A DNA stretch of 64,000 nt from Novosphingopyxis sp965218915 (GCF_965218915.1 NZ_OZ244708.1:3258841-3322840); one strand, 5' to 3'. Positions 9,340 through 17,444 are shown, counted from the stretch's first letter. Translations and numbers: made by a program. Notes: generated by a model from the letters alone, not told the origin.

Positions 9340-11201
9340 CCGTCCACCAGCCACTCGTCGCGCTGGCGGGCAATCCCAATGCCGGCAAGAGCGCGCTGTT
9401 CAACGCGCTGACCGGCGCGCGGCAGAAGATCGCCAATTATCCCGGGGTGACGGTGGAGCGCAAATCGGGACGGCTGTTCCTGTCCGACGGCCGCCCGGTC
9501 GAGATGGTCGACCTGCCGGGCAGCTACAGCCTCAAACCGCACAGCCTGGATGAAAAGGTCACGCGCGACGTCGTCACCGGGCGGCTGGAAGGCCAGCGGC
9601 GGCCGGACGCGATCGTCGTCGTCGTCGATGCGTCCAATCTCGACAACCATCTGCGCTTCACGCTGGAGCTGATCGATCTCGGCTTGCCGGTGGTGGTGGC
9701 GCTCAACATGGTCGATCTCGCCAAGCGCGACGGGCTGGAGCTCGATCCGGACAATCTCGCCGCCGAGCTCGGCGTGGCGGTGGTTCCCACGGTCGCGGTC
9801 CGCAGGCGCGGCCTCGGCGAACTCAGCGCGGCGATCGAGACCGCGCTGGCGGGCGGCAGCAGCGACGCCCCGCTCCCCGCCGATCTCGACAACGAGGACC
9901 GGCTCGCGCTCTACTCCAACCGCGCGCACAAGCTCGCCCGTTCGGCGATCAAGAGCGAGACCGCGACGCGGCAGTGGACGCGGATCATCGATTCGGTGCT
10001 GCTCCACCCGCTCGCCGGCTTCGTCGTGCTCGTCGGCCTGCTGTTCGTCATGTTCCAGGCGGTGTTCGCCTGGTCCGAGGCGCCGATCGGCTGGATCGAG
10101 GGTGGCATGGAGTGGCTGGGCGCCCTGGTCGGCGGCGCGCTGCCCGGCGGGTTGATCCGTTCCTTCCTCGTCGACGGCGTCATCGCGGGCGTCGGCTCCG
10201 TCATCGTGTTCCTGCCGCAGATCCTGATCCTGTTCCTGTTCATCCTGGTGCTCGAGGCGACGGGTTACATGACCCGCGCCGCGTTCGTGATGGACCGGAT
10301 GATGGCCAGCGTCGGTCTGTCGGGCCACAGCTTCATCCCGCTGCTGTCCAGCTTCGCCTGCGCCATTCCCGGCATCATGGCGACGCGCTCGATCCGCGAC
10401 GAGAAGGACCGGTTGACCACCATCCTCGTTGCCCCGCTGATGACCTGCTCGGCGCGGCTGCCGGTTTACACCATCATCATCGGATCGTTCATCCCGGCCA
10501 GCAAGATCGGTCCCGGCATCGGGCTGCAGGGGCTGGTGCTGCTCGGTCTATACCTGTTCGGGATCGTCGGCGCGATGATCGTTTCGCTGGTCCTGCGGGG
10601 CAGCGTGACCAGGGGAGACGGCTCGGGCTTCCTCATCGAAATGCCCAAATATCAGCTGCCGCGCCTCCGCGATGTCGCCATCGGCCTGTTCCAGCGCGCC
10701 TGGATCTTCATGCGCCGGGCGGGCACGATCATCTTCTTCGCGACGATCCTGCTCTGGGCCTTGCTGAGCTTTCCCAAAACGCCGGTCGATAGCGGCATCA
10801 GCCAGGTCGATTATTCGGTCGCCGGCCGCATTGCCAACGGCATCACGCCGGCAATGGAGCCGATCGGTTTCAACCGCGACATCACGCTGGCGCTGATCCC
10901 GGCGATGGCCGCGCGCGAGGTCGCGGTGTCGGCGCTCGGCACCGTCTACGCGATCGATGCCGAGGACGACGAAGGGACTACCGTCTTGGGCGACCGGCTG
11001 GCGGCCGACTGGACGCTGCCCACCGCGCTGGCGTTCCTGATGTGGTTCGTGTTCGCGCCGCAATGCGTCTCGACCATCGCGGTGACGCGGCGGGAGACGA
11101 ACGGATGGCGCTGGCCGGTGTTCATGGTGGTCTATCTGTTCGGGCTGGCCTACATCATGTCCGGCATCACATTCTGGCTCGCCCGCGCCGCCGGATTGTA
11201 G
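9336..11201 (+). CDS. feoB: Ferrous iron transporter FeoB
   Basis: 621 residues. The N-terminal G domain has the G1 loop GNPNAGKS (12-19), the FeoB switch-I motif NYPGVT (34-39), G3 DLPG (59-62) and G4 NMVD (124-127). The membrane part has the Gate repeats with the conserved Cys-containing FACAIPGIMATRSI and LMTCSARLPVYT segments. It imports Fe2+ across the inner membrane, driven or gated by nucleotide hydrolysis. It is shorter than the ~770-residue E. coli protein, mainly through reduced loops and tail; no feoC follows. Translationally coupled to feoA. Confidence 0.95.
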   Translation: MTVHQPLVALAGNPNAGKSALFNALTGARQKIANYPGVTVERKSGRLFLSDGRPVEMVDLPGSYSLKPHSLDEKVTRDVVTGRLEGQRRPDAIVVVVDASNLDNHLRFTLELIDLGLPVVVALNMVDLAKRDGLELDPDNLAAELGVAVVPTVAVRRRGLGELSAAIETALAGGSSDAPLPADLDNEDRLALYSNRAHKLARSAIKSETATRQWTRIIDSVLLHPLAGFVVLVGLLFVMFQAVFAWSEAPIGWIEGGMEWLGALVGGALPGGLIRSFLVDGVIAGVGSVIVFLPQILILFLFILVLEATGYMTRAAFVMDRMMASVGLSGHSFIPLLSSFACAIPGIMATRSIRDEKDRLTTILVAPLMTCSARLPVYTIIIGSFIPASKIGPGIGLQGLVLLGLYLFGIVGAMIVSLVLRGSVTRGDGSGFLIEMPKYQLPRLRDVAIGLFQRAWIFMRRAGTIIFFATILLWALLSFPKTPVDSGISQVDYSVAGRIANGITPAMEPIGFNRDITLALIPAMAAREVAVSALGTVYAIDAEDDEGTTVLGDRLAADWTLPTALAFLMWFVFAPQCVSTIAVTRRETNGWRWPVFMVVYLFGLAYIMSGITFWLARAAGL

Positions 11202-11229
11202 ACCGGATTTTCGAAAATCACCCCGCACC

Positions 11230-11316
11230 GTTCGGGCTGAGCTTGTCGAAGCCCTGTCCTTTATCTAGACCGAGCGCGAAGCAGCAGAACGGCCCTTCGA
11301 CAGGCTCAGGGCGAAC
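11230..11316. repeat. Inverted-repeat extragenic element (GTTCGSSCTGAG...CTCAGGGCGAAC)
   Basis: The left arm GTTCGGGCTGAGCTTGTCGA and the right arm, CCCTTCGACAGGCTCAGGGC followed by GAAC, are near-perfect reverse complements separated by ~35 bases. This is one of the best-known dispersed repeats in sphingomonads. It lies between feoB and ssb and could act as a transcription stop or mRNA-stabilising hairpin. Confidence 0.8.
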
Positions 11317-11353
11317 GGAACGGGGCTGGACTGCGCCAAATTCGGAGAAAATC

Positions 11354-11872
11354 ATGGCAGGCAGCGTAAACAAGGTTATTCTGATCGGCAATCTGGGCGC
11401 GGACCCCGAAGTGAAGACGTTCCAGAACGGCGGGCGCCTGTGCAATCTGCGCATGGCCACGTCGGAGAACTGGAAGGACCGGCAGACGGGGGAGCGCAAG
11501 GAGCGTACCGAGTGGCACACGGTGACGATCAAGTCCGACGGGCTGGTCGGCGTGGCCGAGAAATATCTGCGCAAGGGATCGAAAATCTACGTCGAGGGCC
11601 AGTTGCAGACCCGCAAATGGCAGGACCAGTCGGGCAATGACCGCTATTCGACCGAAGTCGTGCTGAGCGGCCCCGGCGCGGTGATGACCATGCTCGACGG
11701 CGCCCCCGGCAGCGGCGGCGGATCGGGCGGCGGAGGCGGCGGCTGGAACCAGGGCGGCAGCGGCGGCGGGGGCGGCGGTTCGTCCTCCGGCGGCGGCGGC
11801 GGATCGGGTGGCGGCTGGAACCAGGACGGCGGCGATTTCGCCGACGATCTTGACGACGAAGTGCCGTTCTGA
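11354..11872 (+). CDS. ssb: Single-stranded DNA-binding protein
   Basis: 172 residues. The OB fold spans ~1-115 with MAGSVNKVILIGNLGADPEV, the WHTV strand and KGSKIYVEGQLQTRKWQD. A Gly/Ser-rich flexible linker (~120-160) leads to the acidic tip DDLDDEVPF, the protein-docking tail of bacterial SSBs. The protein binds ssDNA as a tetramer during replication, repair and recombination. The start ATG is preceded by GGAGAAAATC. The downstream flavoprotein gene begins within ~60 bases. Confidence 0.97.
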   Translation: MAGSVNKVILIGNLGADPEVKTFQNGGRLCNLRMATSENWKDRQTGERKERTEWHTVTIKSDGLVGVAEKYLRKGSKIYVEGQLQTRKWQDQSGNDRYSTEVVLSGPGAVMTMLDGAPGSGGGSGGGGGGWNQGGSGGGGGGSSSGGGGGSGGGWNQDGGDFADDLDDEVPF

Positions 11873-11925
11873 CCGGCGTACTGATCGCGGCGGCCCCTGT
11901 CGGCACCGTCGTCGGCGCGCTCGTC

Positions 11926-13434
11926 GTGCTGATTATGGCGATCCGGCGGCCTAGGGCCAACGGCGTTGCGGCGCCGCGAAAGTTCGATCGCAACGTCATC
12001 GTCATCGGCGCGGGCTCGGCCGGGCTGACCGCGGCCTATCTGGCGGCCAAGGCGGGCGCAAAGGTGACGCTGATCGAGGCGCACAAGATGGGCGGCGATT
12101 GCCTCAACACCGGCTGCGTGCCGAGCAAGGCGTTGATCAAAAGCGCCCGCGCCGCCGCGGCGGCGCGCGAGGCCAGCCGTTACGGGCTGAAGGACGCCGA
12201 ACCGGCCATCGATTTCGCCGAGGTGATGGCGCGGGTACGCGGCGTGATCGACGCGATCCGCCCGCATGACAGCGAGGAGACGTTCGAGGGTTACGGCGTC
12301 GATGTGGTGCGTGGTTATGCCCGCTTCGTCGATCCGTGGACCGTGGAGATCAAACTGAACCACGGCGGCTTCAGCCGCCTCACCGCCCGGCATTTCGTCG
12401 TGGCTACCGGCTCCGAACCGATCGTCCCGTCGATTGATGGCGTCGAGGACAGCGCCTATCTTACCAGCGAAACGCTGTGGGATGCGATGTCCGAACGACA
12501 GACCATTCCCGAACGCTTCGTCATTATCGGCGGCGGGCCGATCGGCTGTGAACTGGCGCAGAGTTTTCAAAGGCTCGGATCGCAGGTCACGGTCGTCGAG
12601 CAGTCCGAGCGCCTGCTTGGCAAAGAGGACGGCGAAGCCGCCAATCTCGTCCGCGAACGGATGGAAGCGGAGGGCGTGACGGTGCTCGCCAGCCATGAAG
12701 CGTTGCGGTTCGAGCGGGATGGCCAGAGCCGCCTCGTGGCCAAGGGCCCCGATGGCGACGTCACCCTTATCTATGATGCGCTACTGATCGGCATCGGTCG
12801 CAAGGCACGGCTGTCGGGCTATGGGCTGGAAGCGATCGGCGTCGACACGGAAAAAACCATCGCCGTCGACGGCAAGCTGCAAAGCGCGCTGCCGCATATC
12901 TATGCCGCCGGCGATGTCGCGGGACCGTTCCAGTTCACCCATGCCGCCGGATTTCAGGGGATGAAGGCTGGCTACAGCGCGCTGTTCGCGCCTTTCTACA
13001 CCCCCAGCGCCGCCGAGCCGGTGATGCCGCGCGCCACCTATACCGAGCCCGAGGTCGCCAGCGTGGGGCTGAACGAGGCGAGCGCCAAGGAGCAGGGCAT
13101 AGCCTATGAGCTGACGCGCTTCGAGATGAGCGAACTCGAACGCGCGGTGGCCGAGAGCGAAACGGAGGGTTTCATCAAGGTGCTGACCAAACCCGGCGGC
13201 GACAGGATTCTGGGCGCCGTGGTGGTGGCTGCGAACGCGGCGGAAATCCTGACGAGCTTCACCATCGCGATGAACCAGAACATGGGCCTGGCCAAGCTGA
13301 TGGCGGTGATCTTCCCCTATCCCAGCTGGGCCGAAGCCGCGAAACTTGCCGCGCAGGAGCACGCGCTGGCCCACGTCAGCGAGCGGCTGATCGGCGTGGC
13401 GCGCCGGTATCTCAAATGGCAGCGCGGGAGTTGA
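11926..13434 (+). CDS. FAD-dependent pyridine nucleotide-disulfide oxidoreductase (mercuric reductase / lipoamide dehydrogenase-like)
   Basis: About 500 residues. FAD-binding VIVIGAGSAGLTAA, redox-active pair GGDCLNTGCVPSKA (C59/C64 from the GTG start), NAD(P)-binding FVIIGGGPIGCELAQSF, FAD contact IYAAGDVAGPFQFTHAA and the dimerisation domain ending in PYPSWAEAAKLAAQEHALAH are all present. There is no C-terminal CC pair and no N-terminal metal domain, so mercury reduction is not indicated. The sequence upstream of the GTG, in frame from just after the ssb stop, encodes a hydrophobic stretch (VLIAAAPVGTVVGALVVLI) with only CTG as a possible start. A membrane-anchored form is therefore possible. 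The ATG at 11935 is the alternative conventional start. Confidence 0.9.
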   Translation: MLIMAIRRPRANGVAAPRKFDRNVIVIGAGSAGLTAAYLAAKAGAKVTLIEAHKMGGDCLNTGCVPSKALIKSARAAAAAREASRYGLKDAEPAIDFAEVMARVRGVIDAIRPHDSEETFEGYGVDVVRGYARFVDPWTVEIKLNHGGFSRLTARHFVVATGSEPIVPSIDGVEDSAYLTSETLWDAMSERQTIPERFVIIGGGPIGCELAQSFQRLGSQVTVVEQSERLLGKEDGEAANLVRERMEAEGVTVLASHEALRFERDGQSRLVAKGPDGDVTLIYDALLIGIGRKARLSGYGLEAIGVDTEKTIAVDGKLQSALPHIYAAGDVAGPFQFTHAAGFQGMKAGYSALFAPFYTPSAAEPVMPRATYTEPEVASVGLNEASAKEQGIAYELTRFEMSELERAVAESETEGFIKVLTKPGGDRILGAVVVAANAAEILTSFTIAMNQNMGLAKLMAVIFPYPSWAEAAKLAAQEHALAHVSERLIGVARRYLKWQRGS

Positions 13435-13507
13435 CTTGCTGAGGGTTGTCCACAGGAAAGAACAAAATAAGATTCGACAGTGTGTTTTCTTAGCATTAAC
13501 CAGAAAA

Positions 13508-13533
13508 CCCCCGAGCGCTGTAACGCTCGAGGG
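13508..13533. terminator. Hairpin between flavoprotein gene and small HTH gene
   Basis: CCCCCGAGCG, the loop CTGTAA, then CGCTCGAGGG form a 10-base stem with one mismatch. There is no clear T-run after it on the + strand, so it may be a weak terminator or a structured leader. Confidence 0.45.
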
Positions 13534-13638
13534 TGATCTGAAAACCGCGATTGCAACGCGGACTAGCTAGCTTGGTTTCATTGGAGTCTAAGCCCCGCCT
13601 TGTCAACGTTGCATTCGCAAATTGCGAAGGAACAGAAT

Positions 13639-13836
13639 TTGGCAAAAGAGAGAAAGCAGTCTCCGGCGATCACCGAGGAAATGGCTGCGCATATCCGCTA
13701 TTTGGTGGATGTTCGTAGACTGTACCAGCATCAAGTCGCTGCACTTTTGGAGACGAACCAAGGACGCATTAGCGAGGTGATGACGGGTAAAACCTTCCCG
13801 AAAGCACCACCTGCACAGGGCGCATTTCCCTTTTAG
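13639..13836 (+). CDS. Small helix-turn-helix protein, function unknown
   Basis: 65 residues from a TTG start chosen because GAAGGAACAGAAT precedes it at good spacing; a TTG 39 bases upstream is possible. The segment HIRYLVDVRRLYQHQVAALL followed by ETNQGRISEVMTGKTFP has the pattern of a compact HTH in which QHQVAALLETNQGRISEV is the turn and recognition helix. Base composition is lower in GC than its neighbours, which suggests transfer. A strongly structured region follows the stop. It could be a small DNA-binding regulator or phage remnant; no partner gene is adjacent. Confidence 0.6.
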   Translation: MAKERKQSPAITEEMAAHIRYLVDVRRLYQHQVAALLETNQGRISEVMTGKTFPKAPPAQGAFPF

Positions 13837-13839
13837 AAT

Positions 13840-13892
13840 TTGGAGTGCGGGGGCGGGAAGTCCTGCCCCCCTGAATTCTCGCTCCACTCCAA
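13840..13892 (+). terminator. Nested hairpin (terminator-like) after small HTH gene
   Basis: Outer arms TTGGAGTG and CACTCCAA enclose an inner stem GGGGGCGGGA / TCCTGCCCCC, then TTTTC follows. This looks like a strong intrinsic terminator serving the HTH gene, or a compact structured RNA. Confidence 0.6.
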
Positions 13893-13913
13893 TTTTCACG
13901 GCAAAATAGTTGG

Positions 13914-14468
13914 CTAGATTTGGCGGCCCTCTAGCAGCGCCTTGAGGCCGGACAGGGCGCCGATCGGTTCCACCTCGTCCTCGCTTTTCACGCCGGCTTC
14001 GGCCAGCACCTCGGCGGCTTGCGGACTGCGCGGATAGGGATCGAGCGCCAGGCCGAGGCTTTGCGCCACCGCCTCGCCCCAATCGACGATCCGGCCATCG
14101 TGGAACAGCGTGTCGAGCTCGTCCTCGCCCAGTTCCACCTCCTCGTCCGGGTCGCCCGGACGCGGCAAGGGCAGAAAGGTCAGGTCCACCGGCTCGTCCA
14201 GCGCGAAGGGCACGGGATCGCCGGTGGCGACGCAGCGCTGCGCGCCGCTTGCGCCGAAGCGGCCGGTCACGCGCACCGTCTCGCCGGTGCGCACCGCCTC
14301 CAGATCGGCGGTCAGTGCGTCCAGCACCAAGCAATCGAAGCGCGCCGCCAGCGCCGTAAGCTCGTTCGGCCCGGCCTTCAGCGTCGCCGCATGGGGACGC
14401 GATCCCAGCTCGCCGAGCTTGGCGGTGCGGGAGAATTCCGCTTGCTGGTTTTCGGCCGCGCCGATCAC
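13914..14468 (-). CDS. DUF177 / YceD family protein
   Basis: 184 residues from a GTG whose bases overlap the upstream gene's stop (GTGA). The family core is visible: ELTALAARFDCLVLDALTAD, VRVTGRFGASGAQRCVATGD, the acidic DEEVELGEDELD strand, and IVDWGEAVAQSLGLALDPYP. In many bacteria YceD sits before rpmF and affects 23S rRNA metabolism; in alphaproteobacteria it typically follows the bc1 chaperone gene, as here. rpmF is not present downstream. Confidence 0.85.
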   Translation of the reverse strand: MIGAAENQQAEFSRTAKLGELGSRPHAATLKAGPNELTALAARFDCLVLDALTADLEAVRTGETVRVTGRFGASGAQRCVATGDPVPFALDEPVDLTFLPLPRPGDPDEEVELGEDELDTLFHDGRIVDWGEAVAQSLGLALDPYPRSPQAAEVLAEAGVKSEDEVEPIGALSGLKALLEGRQI

Positions 14469-14986
14469 CAGTGCGCCCGCCCGGACAGCAGGGCGTCGGT
14501 AAAAAGCCCGGCCAGCGCATCGGCATGCAGCCGCATCTCGCGCGCGACATGCGCCACGCCCGCGTCCGGCGCCGGTTCCTCGCGAAAGATGTTGCGGCGG
14601 ATCGCCGCGCCCAGCGTGCCGCCATTGGGCAGCGCCAGCCGGTAGGCACCGAGCCGCCCGCCGAGCGCGCTCATCATCTTGCCCATATGCTTGCCCACGC
14701 TGACGTCGCCGATACCGATCTGGCGCAGTTGTCCGTCCATATCGGCCACGAACAATTCGGTCAGCCACACGCTTTCCCGCCGTGCCTTCTCTTCGGGTTC
14801 GAGTCGCAACAGCACCAGCGAAAGCACCGCCGCGATCATGTCGAACCGCCCGTCGATCGTGTCCGGAACCGCGCCTTCCTCATACCAGTGCGGCGCGCGC
14901 GCGCGCGCCACCACCTGCTCGTAAAGCGGCAGCAGCGCGGCCGACGGATCGGCCTTGCCCCCGAAAATCCGCTGGATCAGTCCCAT
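14465..14986 (-). CDS. Ubiquinol-cytochrome c chaperone family protein (CBP3-like)
   Basis: 173 residues. The family motifs LYEQVVARARAPHWYEEGAV near the N-terminus, then DGRFDMIAAVLSLVLLRL and IGDVSVGKHMGKMMSALGGR are clear. CBP3-type chaperones help assemble the cytochrome bc1 complex, in mitochondria by binding newly made cytochrome b. It is upstream of and translationally coupled to the DUF177 gene, an arrangement seen across alphaproteobacteria. Confidence 0.9.
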   Translation of the reverse strand: MGLIQRIFGGKADPSAALLPLYEQVVARARAPHWYEEGAVPDTIDGRFDMIAAVLSLVLLRLEPEEKARRESVWLTELFVADMDGQLRQIGIGDVSVGKHMGKMMSALGGRLGAYRLALPNGGTLGAAIRRNIFREEPAPDAGVAHVAREMRLHADALAGLFTDALLSGRAHW

Positions 14987-15149
14987 TTTCGCATGTCCCG
15001 GAGCTGGTGATCGGCGCGGTTCATCGCGCGCTCATTCGCCAGCAATATTGATATCCAGCGCGCGAGATGCAATGGCGACGCGGCAGCCCGGCATCAGGGC
15101 TTTTTCAAAGCGAGCCCGGTCCGCCGGGCCGGACCATATCGGAGTATGC

Positions 15150-15650
15150 ATGCCCGCCACATTCGACACCCTGCTGAAGCTGACCGCGCTCGGCGCGATC
15201 GCCTTGGCCACGTCGTCCTGCGGGCGGCTGCAGGCGCACCGCGGTTACATCATGGACCCGGTGCTCGCCAGCTCGGTCCAGCCGGGCGTGGACAACAAGC
15301 AAAGCGTTCAGGGCACGCTCGGCGACCCGACGTTCAAGAGCCAGTTCGGCCAGGAGGAATGGTTCTACGTGTCGCGCAACACCCGCCAGCTCGCCTTCGC
15401 CGAGCCGACCCCGACCGCGCAGACGATCCTGCACATCACGTTCGATCCGAGCGGAAACGTCGCCGCGGTCGACCGTACCGGGCTGGAGCAGGTCGTGAGC
15501 ATCAATCCCGAGGGCGACAAGACCCCGACCCGCGGGCGCGAGCGCAGCTTTTTCGAGGAGCTGTTCGGGAATATCGGCACCGTCGGCGCCCCCGGCATTC
15601 CGGGCGGCGGGAATGGCCCGAGCAACGATCCGACCAATCCGGGAGGGTGA
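15150..15650 (+). CDS. bamE: BamE / SmpA-OmlA family outer-membrane lipoprotein
   Basis: 166 residues. The ATG follows GGAGTATGC. A lipoprotein-type signal ends at ALATSSC, and the mature part begins CGRLQAHRGYIMD. The BamE core is seen in VQPGVDNKQSVQGTLGDPTF, EWFYVSRNTRQLAF, ILHITFDPSGNVAAV. BamE is a small subunit of the BAM complex that folds outer-membrane proteins. The Gly/Pro/Asn-rich tail is long and likely disordered. It is divergent from the bc1 chaperone gene, with ~160 bases between. Confidence 0.9.
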   Translation: MPATFDTLLKLTALGAIALATSSCGRLQAHRGYIMDPVLASSVQPGVDNKQSVQGTLGDPTFKSQFGQEEWFYVSRNTRQLAFAEPTPTAQTILHITFDPSGNVAAVDRTGLEQVVSINPEGDKTPTRGRERSFFEELFGNIGTVGAPGIPGGGNGPSNDPTNPGG

Positions 15651-15866
15651 GGGCCGGGTGGTCGCCCAACGGTTTGGCTGATCGGCAGAACCTCCTGGAA
15701 GATATAGTGGCCAGAAGCTCATTGGACGCTCGAATTGCGGCATAGCATCGAAACTTGCGACGAAGCGGGACGTCCCGCGGTGGGCGAGACTATAGCGGCC
15801 CAATCAGCGACCCTTGCATAAGAAGCTGTTCCAAGGCATCGACACTGCAATGATAGTTGTATCCCG

Positions 15867-16334
15867 ATGATCGCGGCTGCGTTTCTCGCGCTATGCGCCG
15901 CTATGGCAATCGCCGGCGACAGCCCGGTCGGTCGCGCGCTGCATCGCTGGCTGGTGGAACGGCCGGCGGCGGTGTTCGACCGGATCGGCTTCGATCATCT
16001 AGTCGTTGCGGCGATGGCTGTCGGGCTGCTGCTTCTCGCTATCTGGTGCGGCGAAGGCGATGGACTCCGGATGCTCGGCTTTGCGGCCCCCGATCTGGCC
16101 GCGTGGCTCACCACGGTTGAAATCGCCACCTATCTCGATGCGCTTGCCGCCACCGCGCTGGCTGTTTCGACCATGCGACTGAAGAGGGTTCATCGCTTGT
16201 CGATGGCGGTACTCACGTCATCATTCTCGCATCCAGCCCTTAACGCCGCTCGCCCGCGATGCCGCCGCCACAGAACCAATATCGCCCCTGCCAATGACGA
16301 TGAAGACGGGGCCGCTTTCGCGCTAGCGAGCTAA
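15867..16334 (+). CDS. Small hypothetical membrane protein
   Basis: 155 residues, not recognised. Three hydrophobic segments are seen: ~1-17, 45-63 (HLVVAAMAVGLLLLAIW) and ~82-100 (VEIATYLDALAATALAVS). The C-terminal ~45 residues are polar with Arg/His and then an acidic NDDEDGAA patch. The start is uncertain because no strong ribosome-binding site is visible. It stands alone between the bamE-like gene and the CPBP protease gene. Confidence 0.6.
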   Translation: MIAAAFLALCAAMAIAGDSPVGRALHRWLVERPAAVFDRIGFDHLVVAAMAVGLLLLAIWCGEGDGLRMLGFAAPDLAAWLTTVEIATYLDALAATALAVSTMRLKRVHRLSMAVLTSSFSHPALNAARPRCRRHRTNIAPANDDEDGAAFALAS

Positions 16335-16435
16335 ACGTCCGCCCGGCTGCCGTCAGGAACGGTCCGGGACTCTTTCCTTTCCTAAAACAAGCTGCTGTCG
16401 CGCAAGCGTTTGCGCACGGCTGTCAAAGGTGCGCC

Positions 16436-17095
16436 ATGCTGGATATTCTCATCGCCATTCTGCTGCTTGCCGTCCTTCCCGCGCGCGGCATATGGAACAG
16501 TCGCAATACGCGCACGGACGATCCGTCACGCGCGCAACGGTATCTCACAACGATGTCGATCGTCGGCGTTCTGCTTGTTCTTCTGGCGGTCGACTGGCTG
16601 CTTACGGGTCGCTCGGCCGCGATGCTCGGACTTGGCATCCCGGTGACCGTGCCGGCCATGCTGGGCTTGGCCGCGACCGGCATCTTGCTTGGAATCATGA
16701 GCCTAGCCGTTCGAAGGAAAATTGTTTCGGGGGACATGAATGACCAAAAGGCTGGCACCGACATTCTGTCCGAAAGTGCGGGCGAGGTCAGGCTCTTTAT
16801 GCTGTTCGCGCTGATGGTCGGATTCGGCTGGGAAGTGCTCTACCGGGGTTTTCTTCTGTTGTATCTCCCGGCCCATATCGGATGGCCGGGAGCGATCATG
16901 GCGGCGGCGTTGGCCTACGGTCTTGCCCACGGTATCAAGACCCGGCCCCAAGCCGCCGCCAGCATCGTCGCGGCATTTGCCTTTACGATCGGCTATGTGC
17001 TTACCCGAAATCTCTGGTGGCTCATCATCCTGCACGTCGCACTGCCGCTTATCGGGCTAGCCGCCAAGCGGTATCGTGGAGAAGACTTGTCCTGA
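16436..17095 (+). CDS. CPBP family intramembrane metalloprotease (CAAX-like)
   Basis: 219 residues with about six membrane segments. The conserved CPBP block is recognisable as GFGWEVLYRGFLLLYLP, then ALAYGLAHGIKTRPQAAAS, then LTRNLWWLIILHVALPLIG. In motif 1 the usual E-E-x-x-x-R is W-E-V-L-Y-R, so one of the paired glutamates is replaced by Trp. Motif 2 keeps its His and motif 3 keeps the H of LIILH. Activity is therefore plausible but not certain. Such proteases act in the inner membrane; prokaryotic substrates are mostly unknown. Downstream lies mobile-element copy 1. Confidence 0.75.
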   Translation: MLDILIAILLLAVLPARGIWNSRNTRTDDPSRAQRYLTTMSIVGVLLVLLAVDWLLTGRSAAMLGLGIPVTVPAMLGLAATGILLGIMSLAVRRKIVSGDMNDQKAGTDILSESAGEVRLFMLFALMVGFGWEVLYRGFLLLYLPAHIGWPGAIMAAALAYGLAHGIKTRPQAAASIVAAFAFTIGYVLTRNLWWLIILHVALPLIGLAAKRYRGEDLS

Positions 17096-17127
17096 ACCTC
17101 TCGCGACGTTCATTCATCCAAACGAAA

Positions 17128-17387
17128 GGCGATTATGTGCTTTGCAAACCCGTTTCATTTTTTCGTCACCCCAGCGAAAGCTGGGGTCTCGGGCGGGATC
17201 GCCATGAGGCCTGAGATGCCAGCTTTCCGGGTCCCAACAAAGTACTACTTTGTTGGGTGCCCTTTCCGGGTCCCAACAAAGTACTACTTTGTTGGGTGCC
17301 CTTTCGCTGGCATGACGAACGAAGAAAGGCAGAGCTATGCCGTTTCTGAATTTCCATCCGACTGGGTTTGCAAGGTACATAATCGCC
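17128..17387. mobile_element. MITE-like non-autonomous element, copy 1
   Basis: A 260-base segment nearly identical to the one at 32688-32946. It begins GGCGATTATGTGCTTTGCAA and ends with the reverse complement (TTGCAAGGTACATAATCGCC), giving ~24-base terminal inverted repeats with two mismatches. It is flanked on both sides by AAACGAAA (17120-17127 and 17388-17395), an apparent 8-base target duplication. It carries no open gene of its own. Inside are two tandem 39-base units built on a perfect palindrome, nested in a GTCACCCCAGCGAAAGCTGG-type hairpin repeat. A transposase supplied in trans from another element is inferred. Confidence 0.85.
17224..17301. repeat. Two tandem 39-base palindromic units inside element copy 1
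   Basis: Each unit reads TTTCCGGGT followed by CCCAACAAAGTA, one central base and TACTTTGTTGGG, then TGCCC. The 12-base arms are perfectly complementary, so each unit can fold into a strong hairpin or extrude as a cruciform. Confidence 0.9.
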
Positions 17388-17394
17388 AAACGAA

Positions 17395-17420
17395 AAGGGC
17401 GGTCCCGCGGGACCGCCCTT
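17395..17420 (-). terminator. Rho-independent terminator of the cold-shock gene
   Basis: On the minus strand a perfect GGGCGGTCCC/GGGACCGCCC stem is followed by CCTTTTCGTTT, a T-rich tract. It lies 25 bases beyond the cold-shock stop. The T-rich tract overlaps the target duplication of the adjacent mobile element. Confidence 0.85.
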
Positions 17421-17444
17421 CGATGTCTGCCGGGAGGCCGGGGA

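Noticed and set aside
11700..11850. GGC-rich repeat in the 3' part of ssb
   Set aside because: Codes for the normal Gly/Ser linker of SSB, in frame and ending in the acidic tip; not an independent repeat.
17128..17387. CRISPR-like array because of the repeated 39-base units
   Set aside because: Only two adjacent units with no spacers; they are palindromic parts of a MITE.
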